Source: Streptomyces sp. CB03234 (GTDB taxonomy: Bacteria; Actinomycetota; Actinomycetes; Streptomycetales; Streptomycetaceae). Taken from it: 64,000 bases of DNA. The notes under the pieces were generated by a model. That model saw only the letters and a list, made by a program, of their open reading frames with translations. It did no database searches and was not told the origin of the DNA. A program made the translations under genes and the position numbers. Below are positions 30,874-40,075 of the stretch, piece after piece (position 1 is the stretch's first letter; each line of letters starts with the position of its first letter). The stretch covers positions 186,001 through 250,000 of the forward strand of contig NZ_LIYH01000008.1 in assembly GCF_001905885.1 (NCBI RefSeq), read 5' to 3'.

Positions 30874-32427
30874 ATGACCCCACCATCAACCAGCAGAAGC
30901 GGCCGGACGTGGCGGAGCAGGAGCGTGGCCCTGCTCGCCTGTGGCGCAGTGGCCGCCGGGGGGCTCGCGGCCGCCGGCGTGAGTGTGCTGGAGCCCCGGA
31001 CGGCTACGGCCTCGAGCCACCGGGAGGCCCCCCTGATATCCGGGCAGCCCCAGTTCGACACCACGGATGTGTACGCGTTCGTCAGCCCCGACCATCCGGA
31101 CTCGACGACGCTGGTGGCGAACTGGCTGCCGTTCCAGGAGCCGGCGGGCGGCCCCAACTTCTTCACCTTCGCCAACGACGCGCGCTACGACATCCACGTC
31201 GACAGCGACGGTGACGCCCAGGACGACCTGCTGTACCGGTTCACCTTCACGGACCACCGCAAGAACGAGAACACCTTCCTCTACAACACGGGTGTGGTGG
31301 AGAGCCTGGACGACCCGGACCTCAACTTCACCCAGACGTACGACATCGAACTGTTGCGTCTGAAGCACGGGAAGGTCGCCTCGCGCCACCAGCTGGCGAA
31401 GAGCCTGCCGGTCGCGCCGTCGAACGTCGGCAAGGCGTCGATGCCCGACTACCAGAAGCTGCGCGACCAGGCGGTGCGGAAGGTCCCCGGTGGGCTCAAG
31501 GCGTTCGCCGGCCAGGCGGACGACCCCTTCTTCCTCGACCTGCGGGTCTTCGACCTGCTGTACGGCGGCGACCTGTCGGAGGTCGGGAACGACACGCTCA
31601 AGGGCTACAACGTCAACACCATCGCCCTGCAGGTGCCCAGCTCGTACCTCCGCGAGTCCGAGAAGCAGCCGGTCGTCGGCGTCTACGCGACGACGGAGCG
31701 CAAGAACGCCCACGGCGACTGGACGCGCGTCTCCCGGCTCGGCATGCCCCTGGTCAACGAGGTCGTCAACCCGGTCAAGGACAAGGACAGGTTCAACGCC
31801 TCCTCGCCCGAGAACGACGGGGACTTCCTGAAGAACGTCACCGAACCCGAGCTGCCGAAGCTCATCGAGGGCATCTACAAGATCAAGGCCCCGGCGGAGC
31901 CGCGCAACGACCTCGTCTCGGTGTTCCTCACCGGGGTCGAGGACCTCAATCAGCAACCGGGCGGCACGCCCTCGGAGATGCTGCGCCTCAACACCTCCAT
32001 CAAGCCGGTGGCGGAACCCAAGCGGCTCGGTGTGCTGGACGGTGACAACGCCGGCTTCCCCAACGGACGGCGTCTGACGGACGACGTACTCGACATCGCA
32101 CTCCAGGTCGTCGAGGGCGAACTCGTCGGCGCGAAGAACGACTTGGGCGACGCCGTCGACGCCAACGACAAGGAGTTCGGCCGCAGCTTCCCGTACGTCG
32201 CACTGCCCACCGCCGGTTCCGACGTCAAGGCGGCCGAGGTGTCCACCAAGGCCGATGCGACGGGGCTCACCGGCGGAGTCTCCTCGCTCACCTCGTCATG
32301 GGACGACAACACGGTGGTGCTCGTCTCGGCCGCGTCGGGCGCCGTGTGCGTGCTGCTCGCCGGCCTCGGCAGGGCGATGTGGTCACGCTCCCGCCGTCAG
32401 CCCGAACGCCGGTCCTGGCTCGGCTGA
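30874..32427 (+). CDS. DUF4331 domain-containing exported membrane protein
   Basis: This 517-residue protein has a signal or anchor segment near residues 17-47 (ACGAVAAGGLAAAGV), the DUF4331 hallmark start SSHREAPLISGQPQFDTTDVY, and a C-terminal transmembrane helix (VVLVSAASGAVCVLLAGLG). The domain is common in actinobacteria and its biochemical role is not established. Most of the protein would be outside the membrane. ATG 30874 follows a weak GAACGATGAAGGACG-type leader. Gene order with a TPR protein and a NicO-like transporter downstream is one I recall from other streptomycetes, which suggests a joint function, perhaps metal handling at the envelope. Confidence 0.87.
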   Translation: MTPPSTSRSGRTWRSRSVALLACGAVAAGGLAAAGVSVLEPRTATASSHREAPLISGQPQFDTTDVYAFVSPDHPDSTTLVANWLPFQEPAGGPNFFTFANDARYDIHVDSDGDAQDDLLYRFTFTDHRKNENTFLYNTGVVESLDDPDLNFTQTYDIELLRLKHGKVASRHQLAKSLPVAPSNVGKASMPDYQKLRDQAVRKVPGGLKAFAGQADDPFFLDLRVFDLLYGGDLSEVGNDTLKGYNVNTIALQVPSSYLRESEKQPVVGVYATTERKNAHGDWTRVSRLGMPLVNEVVNPVKDKDRFNASSPENDGDFLKNVTEPELPKLIEGIYKIKAPAEPRNDLVSVFLTGVEDLNQQPGGTPSEMLRLNTSIKPVAEPKRLGVLDGDNAGFPNGRRLTDDVLDIALQVVEGELVGAKNDLGDAVDANDKEFGRSFPYVALPTAGSDVKAAEVSTKADATGLTGGVSSLTSSWDDNTVVLVSAASGAVCVLLAGLGRAMWSRSRRQPERRSWLG

Positions 32428-32513
32428 CACCCCCCGAAGACGGCCCGGCAGCGTCCCCCTTCCCCCACGGCGCTGCCGGGCCACCCCACACGGAACCGAG
32501 GAAGGCACAACCG

Positions 32514-33911
32514 ATGCTCGTACGGAAGCCGCAGTTCGCCCCATGGCACGGGCGGCCCGGGCGGTGGCGGATCGCGGCGGTCGTGGCGGTGGCGCTCGGG
32601 CTCACCGCCGGCTCGGTGGCGTCCGGGGCCGACGCGGACCGTTCCCCGGGCACACCGCGCGCGCTCGCCGCGACCGTGCCCGTGGAGCGGCTGGCGGCCG
32701 GGGACCTGGCGCAGGGCATCACCGGCCTGCAGCAGCACCTCAAGGCCCAGCCCCGGGACGCCACCGGGTGGGCGACGCTGGGAGCGGCGTACGTGGAGCA
32801 GGCGCGGAGCACCGGTGATCCGGCCCGGTATCCGCAGGCGGAGAAGGCGTTCGGGCGTTCGCTGGAGCTGCGCCCCGCCGACGGCAACGACGCGGCGCTC
32901 GCCGGGCAGGCTGCACTGGCCGCCGCACGCCACGACTTCACCACCGCGCTGCGCCGGGCGGACCAGGCCCTGCGGGTCAATCCGTACAGTGAACGCGCCC
33001 TGGCCACCCGGGTCGACGCCCTGGTCGAACTCGGCCGCTACGACGAGGCGTTGGGCGCGGTACGGCTCGCCGACCGGCGGCGCCCCGGCATCCCGGTCTT
33101 CACGCGGTACGCGTACGTCCTGGAGCTGCGCGGCGACGTGGGCGGTGCGCGCCGGGTGCTGCTGCGGGCGCTGGACTCGGCGTTCACTCCCGGAGATGTG
33201 GCGTACGTCGCCACCGCGCTCGGCCGACTCGCCTGGTCGCAGGGCGACTTCACCGAGTCCCTGGAGCATTTCGCGACCGCGCTGCGCGCCGAGCCCGGCC
33301 ATGTGCCGGCGCGGGAGGGGCGGGGGCGTGCGTACGCCGCGCTGGGTGACACGAAACGCGCGGTGAGTGATCTGGAGGAGGTGGTGCGGCGCCACCCGTT
33401 GCCGGGCCAGTTGGCCGTGCTGGGTGAGGTGTACGAGGCGCTCGGCCGGCGCGACCGGGCCGAGGAGCAATACGCGCTCGTGCGGACCTGGACCCGGCTG
33501 GCCCGCGCGAACGGTGTCGCCACCGATCTGGAGCTTGCCCTCGTCGAGGCCGACCACGGCGACGCCGCCGGGGCGCTGGCCTCGGCGCGGGCCGAATGGG
33601 CACGGCGCCGGAGCGTCCACACGGCGGACGCGCTCGCCTGGGCGCTGCACGCCAACGGCAGGGACGAGGAGGCGCTGACGTACGCGAAGCAGGCGGCCGC
33701 CCTGTCCCCCGGCCATCGCGACGCCTCGTTCCTCTTCCACCGGGGCATGATCGAACGCGCGCTGGGCGACGACGCGGCCGCGCGCCGCGATCTGCGTGCC
33801 GCGCTGGCTCTGAACCCGGGCTTCTCGGTGACGGGCGCCCGTGAGGCGAAGGCCGCCCTGTCCGCCCTGTCCGCCCTGTCCGGCCTGTCCGGTCTTCAGG
33901 GGGAGTCGTGA
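32514..33911 (+). CDS. Tetratricopeptide-repeat protein
   Basis: This 465-residue protein has an N-terminal membrane segment (GRWRIAAVVAVALGLTAGSVA) and then about nine TPR-like helical hairpins, e.g. GWATLGAAYVEQARS, YPQAEKAFGRSLELRP and DFTTALRRADQALRVNP. It is probably a scaffold exposed outside the membrane. ATG 32514 has GAGGAAGG eight bases upstream; the open frame begins at 32298 but that part overlaps the DUF4331 gene. The C-terminus carries a short LSALSALSGLSGL repeat from a 9-bp CTGTCCGCC repeat. Its stop overlaps the transporter start by four bases. Confidence 0.85.
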   Translation: MLVRKPQFAPWHGRPGRWRIAAVVAVALGLTAGSVASGADADRSPGTPRALAATVPVERLAAGDLAQGITGLQQHLKAQPRDATGWATLGAAYVEQARSTGDPARYPQAEKAFGRSLELRPADGNDAALAGQAALAAARHDFTTALRRADQALRVNPYSERALATRVDALVELGRYDEALGAVRLADRRRPGIPVFTRYAYVLELRGDVGGARRVLLRALDSAFTPGDVAYVATALGRLAWSQGDFTESLEHFATALRAEPGHVPAREGRGRAYAALGDTKRAVSDLEEVVRRHPLPGQLAVLGEVYEALGRRDRAEEQYALVRTWTRLARANGVATDLELALVEADHGDAAGALASARAEWARRRSVHTADALAWALHANGRDEEALTYAKQAAALSPGHRDASFLFHRGMIERALGDDAAARRDLRAALALNPGFSVTGAREAKAALSALSALSGLSGLQGES

Positions 33912-35416
33912 GCCGCCGTACCGCCGCCTGCGCCCTCGCCACGCTGGTCACGGGCGCTGCCCTGGCCCTGCTCCCCGCCCACGCGGCACAGGCGCACCCG
34001 TTGGGCAACTTCACCGTCAGCCAGTACGACGGTCTCGTCGTCGCCCCGGGCGAACTGAGCGTGGAGCATGTGGAGGACCTGGCGGAGATCCCGGCCTCGC
34101 AGGCACGCGGGCGCATCGACGCCGACGGGGACGGCCGGCTGGCGCCCGCCGAGCTGTCGGCATGGGCGCGGACGCGTTGTGACACGGCGGCGAAGGGCGC
34201 CCGGCTCGTGGTCGAGGACAGAACCGCCCGCTCCTTGGCGGCCGGAAGCGCGAAAGCGGAGGAGCGTCCGGGACAGGCGGGGTTGCGTACGCTGCGTGTG
34301 ACGTGCGCGCTGACCGCACCCCTGCCGGCCGATGAGCGTACGCGCCTCATGTACGCACCGGCGCCGGTGGCGGCCGGAGCGGGGTGGCGGGAGATCACCG
34401 CGCGGGGCGACCGGATGACGCTCGCGGGGTCCGACGTGCCGGCCGGCTCCGTCTCCGGGCGGCTCACCGCCTACCCGGACGATCTGCTCTCCTCGCCGCC
34501 CGACTCCCGGTCGGCCGCGTTCTCCGTGCGTTCCGGCGGACCGGCGCTGGAGGGCGGGCAGGACGGTACGGAGGCCTCCCCGGCGACCGGCGTGCTCCCG
34601 CGCGGCGCGGACCGCTGGGCGCAGGCGCTGACCGGACTGGTGGCCCGGCACGACCTGACGGCGGGTTTCGCGGCGCTCGCGCTCGGCGCGGCCCTGCTGC
34701 TGGGCGCCATGCACGCGCTGGCCCCGGGGCACGGCAAGACCATGATGGCCGCCGCGGCGGCGGGCGGCCGCAGTTCACGGCGCGACATGCTGGCGCTCGG
34801 GGCCTCGGTGACCCTCACTCACACCCTGGGCGTGTTCGTCCTCGGCGCCCTGGTCACCGCGGGCTCGGCGGCGGCGCCCACGGTGGTGTCCTGGCTGGGC
34901 ATCACGAGCGGCACCCTGGTGGCGGTGGCGGGCGCGCTGCTGCTGCGCCGGGCGTGGCGGCGGCGCCGGCATCACACCCATGGTCACGTACACGGACACG
35001 GACAAACCCACACTCACGAGCACGGGCACGGGCACGAGCACGGGGATCACGGCCATTCCCACTCCCATCTCCCGCCCGCTCCCGGCCTGCGCGGGGTGAT
35101 CCTCCTCGGCCTGGCCGGCGGGCTGGTGCCGAGTCCGTCCGCCGTGGTCGTGCTGATCGGGGCGGCCGCCCTCGGCCAGGCGTGGTTCGGCTTCCTGCTC
35201 GTCCTGGCGTACGGGGCGGGCGTCGCGCTCACCCTCGCGGGGGCCGGGCTCGCCGTGGTGCGGTTGTGGGACACCACGACGCGCAGGCTGGCGCGGCGGC
35301 CCCAGGGCAGGGTCTTCACACTCGCCCACCGGTCGGCACCGCTCGCCACGGCCGCCGTCGTGCTGGCGCTGGGGTGCGGGCTGGTACTCAGAGGGGCAGC
35401 GACGGCCCTGGCGTGA
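33908..35416 (+). CDS. NicO/RcnA-type nickel-cobalt transporter with signal peptide and His-rich loop
   Basis: This 502-residue membrane protein has a cleavable signal peptide (to about residue 30, AAQAHPLGN), a periplasmic-side domain with an EF-hand-like DADGDGRLAPAE, and then six or more helices of the NicO family. Helix motifs MHALAPGHGKTMM and SVTLTHTLGVFVLG carry the expected H-x4-D-like/His metal residues. A 35-residue His-rich loop (THGHVHGHGQTHTHEHGHGH and onward) lies near residues 355-392. The family covers Ni/Co export (RcnA) and import. GTG 33908 overlaps the TPR gene stop. The end overlaps the convergent phosphatase gene by 29 bp. Confidence 0.83.
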   Translation: MSRRTAACALATLVTGAALALLPAHAAQAHPLGNFTVSQYDGLVVAPGELSVEHVEDLAEIPASQARGRIDADGDGRLAPAELSAWARTRCDTAAKGARLVVEDRTARSLAAGSAKAEERPGQAGLRTLRVTCALTAPLPADERTRLMYAPAPVAAGAGWREITARGDRMTLAGSDVPAGSVSGRLTAYPDDLLSSPPDSRSAAFSVRSGGPALEGGQDGTEASPATGVLPRGADRWAQALTGLVARHDLTAGFAALALGAALLLGAMHALAPGHGKTMMAAAAAGGRSSRRDMLALGASVTLTHTLGVFVLGALVTAGSAAAPTVVSWLGITSGTLVAVAGALLLRRAWRRRRHHTHGHVHGHGQTHTHEHGHGHEHGDHGHSHSHLPPAPGLRGVILLGLAGGLVPSPSAVVVLIGAAALGQAWFGFLLVLAYGAGVALTLAGAGLAVVRLWDTTTRRLARRPQGRVFTLAHRSAPLATAAVVLALGCGLVLRGAATALA

Positions 35417-37853
35417 CGGCGGGCAGCGCCTGTTCGGTCCAGATGGTCTTGCCCTCGCGCGTGTAGCGGGTCCCCCACCGCTCGGTGAGCTGGGACACCA
35501 GGAACAGTCCCCGGCCGCCCTCGTCGGTGGAGCGGGCGCGGCGCAGGTGCGGTGAGGTGCTGCTGGTGTCGGACACCTCGCAGATGAGGTGGCGGTCACG
35601 GATGAGCCGGAGGTGGATCGGTCCGCCGCCGTACCGGTAGGCGTTGGTGATCAGCTCGCTGACGATCAGCTCGGTGGTGAAGAGCATCTCCTCCAGTCCC
35701 CACTCGGCGAGCTGACGTGCCGTCAGTGTGCGGGCGCTCGCGGCGGCGGTCGCCTCCACGGGCAGTTCCCAGGTGGCCACCTTCTCCGGCGCGAGGACCC
35801 GGGTACGGGCCAGGAGCAGGGCCACGTCGTCGGTGGGGCGGTCCTGCAGCAGCGTGTCGCGCACCGCGCCGCAGGTGTCCTCCAGCGTGCGGGCCGGCCC
35901 GGTCAGGGCCGCGCACAGGTCCGCCACCCGCTCGTCGACGTCCCGCTCGTCGGCGTCCCGGTCGCCGGCCTGGACGAGGCCGTCGGTGTAGAGGGCCAGC
36001 AGGGTGCCTTCGGGCAGGTGCAGCTCGGCGGACTCGTACGGCAGTCCGCCCAGGCCCAGCGGCGGGCCCGCGGGCATGTCGAGGAGGCTCACCCGCCCGT
36101 CCGGGGTGACCACGGCGGGCGGCGGGTGACCTGCGCGGGCGAAGGCGCAGTGCCGTGAGACCGGGTCGTACACCGCGTACAGGCAGGTCGCGCCGACGAC
36201 CTGGCGGGAGAGGTCGTCGGCCGGTCCCTGCTCGGCGGCCAGCCGGTCCACGAGGTCGTCGAGGTGGGTGAGCACCTCGTCGGGCGTGAGGTCGAGGCTG
36301 GCCAGGGTGTGCAGGGCGGTGCGCATGCGGCCCATGGTGGCCGCGGCGTGGAGGCCGTGGCCGACGACGTCGCCGACGACGAGGGCGACGCGGAGCCCGG
36401 AGAGCGGGATGACGTCGAACCAGTCGCCGCCGACACCGGCCGCGGCGTCGGCGGGCAGGTAGAGGTGGGCGACGTCGGCGGCCGGGTGCCGGGGCACGAC
36501 GTGCGGGAGCAGGCTGTGCTGGAGGGTGAGCGCCGCCGCGTGCTGCTGGGTGTAGCGGCGTGCGTTGTCGATGCAGACGGCGGCACGGGAGGCGAACTCC
36601 TCGGCGAGGGTGACGTCGTCCTCCTCGAACGGTTCGATCCGTCGGGTGCGCCACAGGCTGAGCAGGCCGAGTACGAGTCCCCGCGCGACCAGCGGCACGA
36701 CCAGCAGGGCGTGGATGTCCGGGCCGGGGGTGTGCTGTGCACGCCCGGGCTCCATGGAGAGCCACGCGGCGGGGCCCTCCAGCCGGGCGTCGAGGATGGG
36801 TTTGCGTTCGGCGAGGCAGCGGGCCTGGACGGTGCCCGGCGGGACGTGCAGCGTATGGCCCACCGGGTGCATCAGCCCGGCGGCGTCCGGCGGGTCGCTG
36901 CGTACCGCCGCGCGGCGCAGGGGTCCGACCATGTCCTGGAGGGGCTCCTCGCCGCGGGCGACCGGTTCCAGCAGGTCGACGGAGACGCAGTCGGCGAGGT
37001 CCGGAACGGCCACCTCGGCCAGCTCCCGCGCCGTCTCGGTCACGTCCAGGGTGGTCCCGATGCGGGCGCTGGCCTCGTTGAGCAGGGCGAGCCGGCGGCG
37101 GGCCCGGTAGCGGTCCGTCACGTCCTCGACGGTCTGGGTCACGCCGAGGGTGCGCCCGGAGGGGTCCTGCATCCGGAACGCCGACACCGACACGACCAGT
37201 TCGCGGCCGGGGTCCCGGCGCAGTACGCAGGGCTGCTCGGTGAAGACCGAGGACCGGCCGGTCTCCAGCACGTCCTGAAGCTGTGTCTCCACCGTGTCGG
37301 TGTCCCGCTGGATGAGGAAGTCGCTGATGCACAGCCCCCGGTGCTGATCGACCGGAATCCCGCTGAACCTGGCGATCGCCCGGTTCACCCGCAGGATGGT
37401 CAGGTCGGGGGCGTGGACGGACAGCCCGATCGGTGAGCGGCTGAACAGCCCGTCCAGGACCGACCGGTCCGTCTCCCACTGGATCACTTCCTCGGCGGGC
37501 GCGCCGACGAGGAACCACTCCTGGCGGGTGCCGTCCCGCACGATCGAGCGGGCCCGGCAGCCCACCTCGACCCGCCGGCCGTCGCGGTGCCGGACGGGTA
37601 CGACCCCGAACCAGCCCCGGTCGCGTACGCAGGCCGCCACGGCGTCCGTGACGACGCCCGCGTCGCGCGGGTCGATCAGGAATCCGGCCGCCGGCCGCCC
37701 CAGCGCCTCCTCGGCGGGGTATCCGAGCAGCGCCTCGGCCCGTTCGCTCCAGCCGACGACCGTGCCCCGGTCGTCCAGCACCGCCGAGGCCGAGCGCCGC
37801 ACGGCGAACGGGTCTTCGGGACCCTCACTGAACGTCGTCACCGGTGTGTCCAT
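35388..37853 (-). CDS. SpoIIE-type PP2C phosphatase with PAS, GAF and anti-sigma-kinase domains
   Basis: This 821-residue multidomain regulator has PAS domains at about 20-110 and 135-250 (the second with SRSPIGLSVHAPDLTILRVN), a GAF domain at about 270-440, a PP2C/SpoIIE domain at about 455-670 (GGDWFDVIPL, VVGDVVGHGLHAA, LALYTDGLVQ) and a C-terminal HATPase_c domain of the RsbW type (SELITNAYRYGG, DEGGRGLFLVSQL). Such proteins both phosphorylate and dephosphorylate anti-anti-sigma factors in response to sensory input. I use ATG 37853; GTG 37862 is an alternative. It overlaps or abuts the preceding phosphatase gene, indicating co-transcription. No anti-sigma partner is in the window. Confidence 0.88.
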   Translation of the reverse strand: MDTPVTTFSEGPEDPFAVRRSASAVLDDRGTVVGWSERAEALLGYPAEEALGRPAAGFLIDPRDAGVVTDAVAACVRDRGWFGVVPVRHRDGRRVEVGCRARSIVRDGTRQEWFLVGAPAEEVIQWETDRSVLDGLFSRSPIGLSVHAPDLTILRVNRAIARFSGIPVDQHRGLCISDFLIQRDTDTVETQLQDVLETGRSSVFTEQPCVLRRDPGRELVVSVSAFRMQDPSGRTLGVTQTVEDVTDRYRARRRLALLNEASARIGTTLDVTETARELAEVAVPDLADCVSVDLLEPVARGEEPLQDMVGPLRRAAVRSDPPDAAGLMHPVGHTLHVPPGTVQARCLAERKPILDARLEGPAAWLSMEPGRAQHTPGPDIHALLVVPLVARGLVLGLLSLWRTRRIEPFEEDDVTLAEEFASRAAVCIDNARRYTQQHAAALTLQHSLLPHVVPRHPAADVAHLYLPADAAAGVGGDWFDVIPLSGLRVALVVGDVVGHGLHAAATMGRMRTALHTLASLDLTPDEVLTHLDDLVDRLAAEQGPADDLSRQVVGATCLYAVYDPVSRHCAFARAGHPPPAVVTPDGRVSLLDMPAGPPLGLGGLPYESAELHLPEGTLLALYTDGLVQAGDRDADERDVDERVADLCAALTGPARTLEDTCGAVRDTLLQDRPTDDVALLLARTRVLAPEKVATWELPVEATAAASARTLTARQLAEWGLEEMLFTTELIVSELITNAYRYGGGPIHLRLIRDRHLICEVSDTSSTSPHLRRARSTDEGGRGLFLVSQLTERWGTRYTREGKTIWTEQALPAVTPGPSLPL

Positions 37854-37855
37854 CG

Positions 37856-39985
37856 CTACCACTCTCGCACCATATGATCCGGACCGTGCCGGTGGTGGTG
37901 GTCGGCGTGGCTCCCCGCCGCGCCGGTGGGGCGCAGCGCTCTGGCGAGGAGCACCGCCACGTCGTCCTGCGCCGCCGAGGGCAGCAGCCGGCCGAGGACG
38001 CCGTCGCAGATCTCGTCCAGCGGGCGGTCGGGGCGGCCCAGTGACCGGGCCAGCTGGTCCATGCCCTGGTCGAGGTCCCTGTCGCGGGCCTCGATGAGGC
38101 CGTCGGTGTAGAGCACGAGGAGGCCGCCGGGCCTCAGGGGCACGCGCTCGGGCCGGAAGTCCCGTACGCCCGTGCCCAGGGGTGTGCCGGGGGGCCCGTC
38201 GAGGAACGTGATCCTCCCCCCGGCATCGGCCACGGCGGGCGGTGGATGGCCGGCCCGGGCGATGACACAGTCCCCGGTGGCAGGGTCGTGGACGGCGTAG
38301 ACGCAGGTCGCCATCTCGTTCTCGCCGAGGTCGGCCACGGCGGCGTCCAGGGAGACGAGCATGCGGGCCGGTGGGGTGTCCTGGCGCGCCAGGGTCCGTA
38401 CCGCCGTGCGGAGCTGTCCCATGACGGCCGCCGCGTGGATCCCGTGCCCCATGACGTCCCCGATGACGAGACCGGTCCTGCCGCGGGGCAGGGCGATGGC
38501 GTCGAACCAGTCGCCGCCTACCTCGTGGTCGCTGGCGGGGAGGTAGCGCCCGGTGAGTTCCAGGCCGGTCACGTCCGGCAGCGCGTTGCTGGTGAGGCTG
38601 CGCTGCAGGGTGAGGGCCGCTTCCCGCTGGCCGGTGTACATGAGCGCGTTGTCGATGTTGAGCGCCGCCCGGGCGACGAGCTCGTCGATGAGTACGCAGT
38701 CCTGCTCGTCGAACGGCTCACGGCTGCGGGTGCGGGTCACCACCACGGCGCCGAGCACCTTGCCGCGCGCGATCAGGGGCACCAGGCGGGCGGAGCCGAG
38801 ACGGGTGCTGAGGTAGGTACGCAGCTGCTCGGCTCCCGGATCGCTGACCAGCGCGGGGATGTCGGTCTGGTAGAGGTTCATGGGGTGCCCGTCGGCGATG
38901 ACCCGCTCGTACACCGACCCGAGTGGGAGCTGGTAGGTGCGGCCCACCGCCAGTGGCCCGGCGGGGGCGGACGGGTCGGTGAACGCGATCGCGACGCGGC
39001 GCACCACGCCGCGGGTCGACGCGCCGGCCTCGTCGGGGTCCAGCACCTTCTCGCGCAGGTGTACGTCGGCCGAGTCGGCCAGCCGGGGCACGAGGACGTG
39101 CACGACCTCTTCGGCGGTCTGCCGCAGGTCCAGGGTGGTGCCGATGCGGGTGCCGGCCTCGGCGAGGAGGGCGAAACGCCGGCGTGCCCGCTCGGCCTCG
39201 GCCTGCGCCCGCTGCCCGTCGGTGATGTCGATGAGGGAGGCGACCAGGCCGAGGCGCCGGCCGGCGTTGTCCAGCAGCGGCGCGTACGAGCAGGACCAGG
39301 TCCGTTCGCGGCCGGGGTCGGCGGGGGTGTGGCCGGTGCGGCGGACGTCGACCACCGCCTCGCCGCGTTCCAGGACCTGCCGCATCACCGTCTCCAGCGC
39401 GGCGGCGTTGATCCCCGGCGCGACGTCGGCGAGCCGTTTGCCGAGGTGGTCGCGGGCCGGGACGCCGTTCATCCGTGCCAGGGCCTCGTTGACGCGCAGG
39501 AAGCGGAGATCGGGTCCGAGGAGGGCGAGGCCGATGGGTGACTGGGTGAAGAGCCCTTCCAGGGCGGCCAGCGAATCGCGCATGTGCAGGACCGCCGAGG
39601 TCTGTACGGCGATGGCGAGGATGCCGGTCCGTCCCTGCCGGTCGGCCGCCGGGCAGATCCACATCTCCATCCGCACGAGGTGCCCGTCGCGGTGCCGTAC
39701 CGGGAGGGTGGCGGCCACGGCCTCCCCGGCCATGACCCTTCCGGCCAGCTGCTCGGCCAGTTCCCAGTTGGCCTCGGGGACCAGTGCCGGCTTCGCGTGC
39801 CGGCCGATGATCTCCTCCGGGGCGTGGCCCAGCACGTCCTGGGCGGCGAGCGACCACTCGACGATGTGGCCGTCCGCGTCGGACCTCCACAGCGCGATCG
39901 GGAGCAGGTCACGGAGCACTCCGGCGTACCCCACCGCGGTCAGGGGCTGATCGGGTGCACCACTGGTCGACTCGTGCGTGTCCAA
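37856..39985 (-). CDS. SpoIIE-type PP2C phosphatase with PAS and GAF domains
   Basis: This 709-residue relative of the next gene lacks the kinase domain. It has PAS domains at about 20-130 and 140-260 (TQSPIGLALLGPDLRFLRVN), a GAF domain at about 280-450 (ending AARAALNIDNALMYTGQ-like) and a PP2C core at about 475-690 (GGDWFDAIALPRG, VIGDVMGHGIHAAAVM, LVLYTDGLIEARD, QDDVAVLLARAL). The C-terminus is His-rich (ADHHHRHGPDH). The start is TTG 39985 with GGTGAGG eight bases upstream. The two proteins share clear sequence in their PAS and PP2C parts, so they probably arose by duplication. Confidence 0.88.
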   Translation of the reverse strand: MDTHESTSGAPDQPLTAVGYAGVLRDLLPIALWRSDADGHIVEWSLAAQDVLGHAPEEIIGRHAKPALVPEANWELAEQLAGRVMAGEAVAATLPVRHRDGHLVRMEMWICPAADRQGRTGILAIAVQTSAVLHMRDSLAALEGLFTQSPIGLALLGPDLRFLRVNEALARMNGVPARDHLGKRLADVAPGINAAALETVMRQVLERGEAVVDVRRTGHTPADPGRERTWSCSYAPLLDNAGRRLGLVASLIDITDGQRAQAEAERARRRFALLAEAGTRIGTTLDLRQTAEEVVHVLVPRLADSADVHLREKVLDPDEAGASTRGVVRRVAIAFTDPSAPAGPLAVGRTYQLPLGSVYERVIADGHPMNLYQTDIPALVSDPGAEQLRTYLSTRLGSARLVPLIARGKVLGAVVVTRTRSREPFDEQDCVLIDELVARAALNIDNALMYTGQREAALTLQRSLTSNALPDVTGLELTGRYLPASDHEVGGDWFDAIALPRGRTGLVIGDVMGHGIHAAAVMGQLRTAVRTLARQDTPPARMLVSLDAAVADLGENEMATCVYAVHDPATGDCVIARAGHPPPAVADAGGRITFLDGPPGTPLGTGVRDFRPERVPLRPGGLLVLYTDGLIEARDRDLDQGMDQLARSLGRPDRPLDEICDGVLGRLLPSAAQDDVAVLLARALRPTGAAGSHADHHHRHGPDHMVREW

Positions 39986-40075
39986 CGCGATGACCTCACC
40001 ACGGGGGCATGACGCCTCTGCTCGCGAAACCTCTCCTCAAGGCTCAAATACCGGTAAATCATCCTATCCGAGGCG

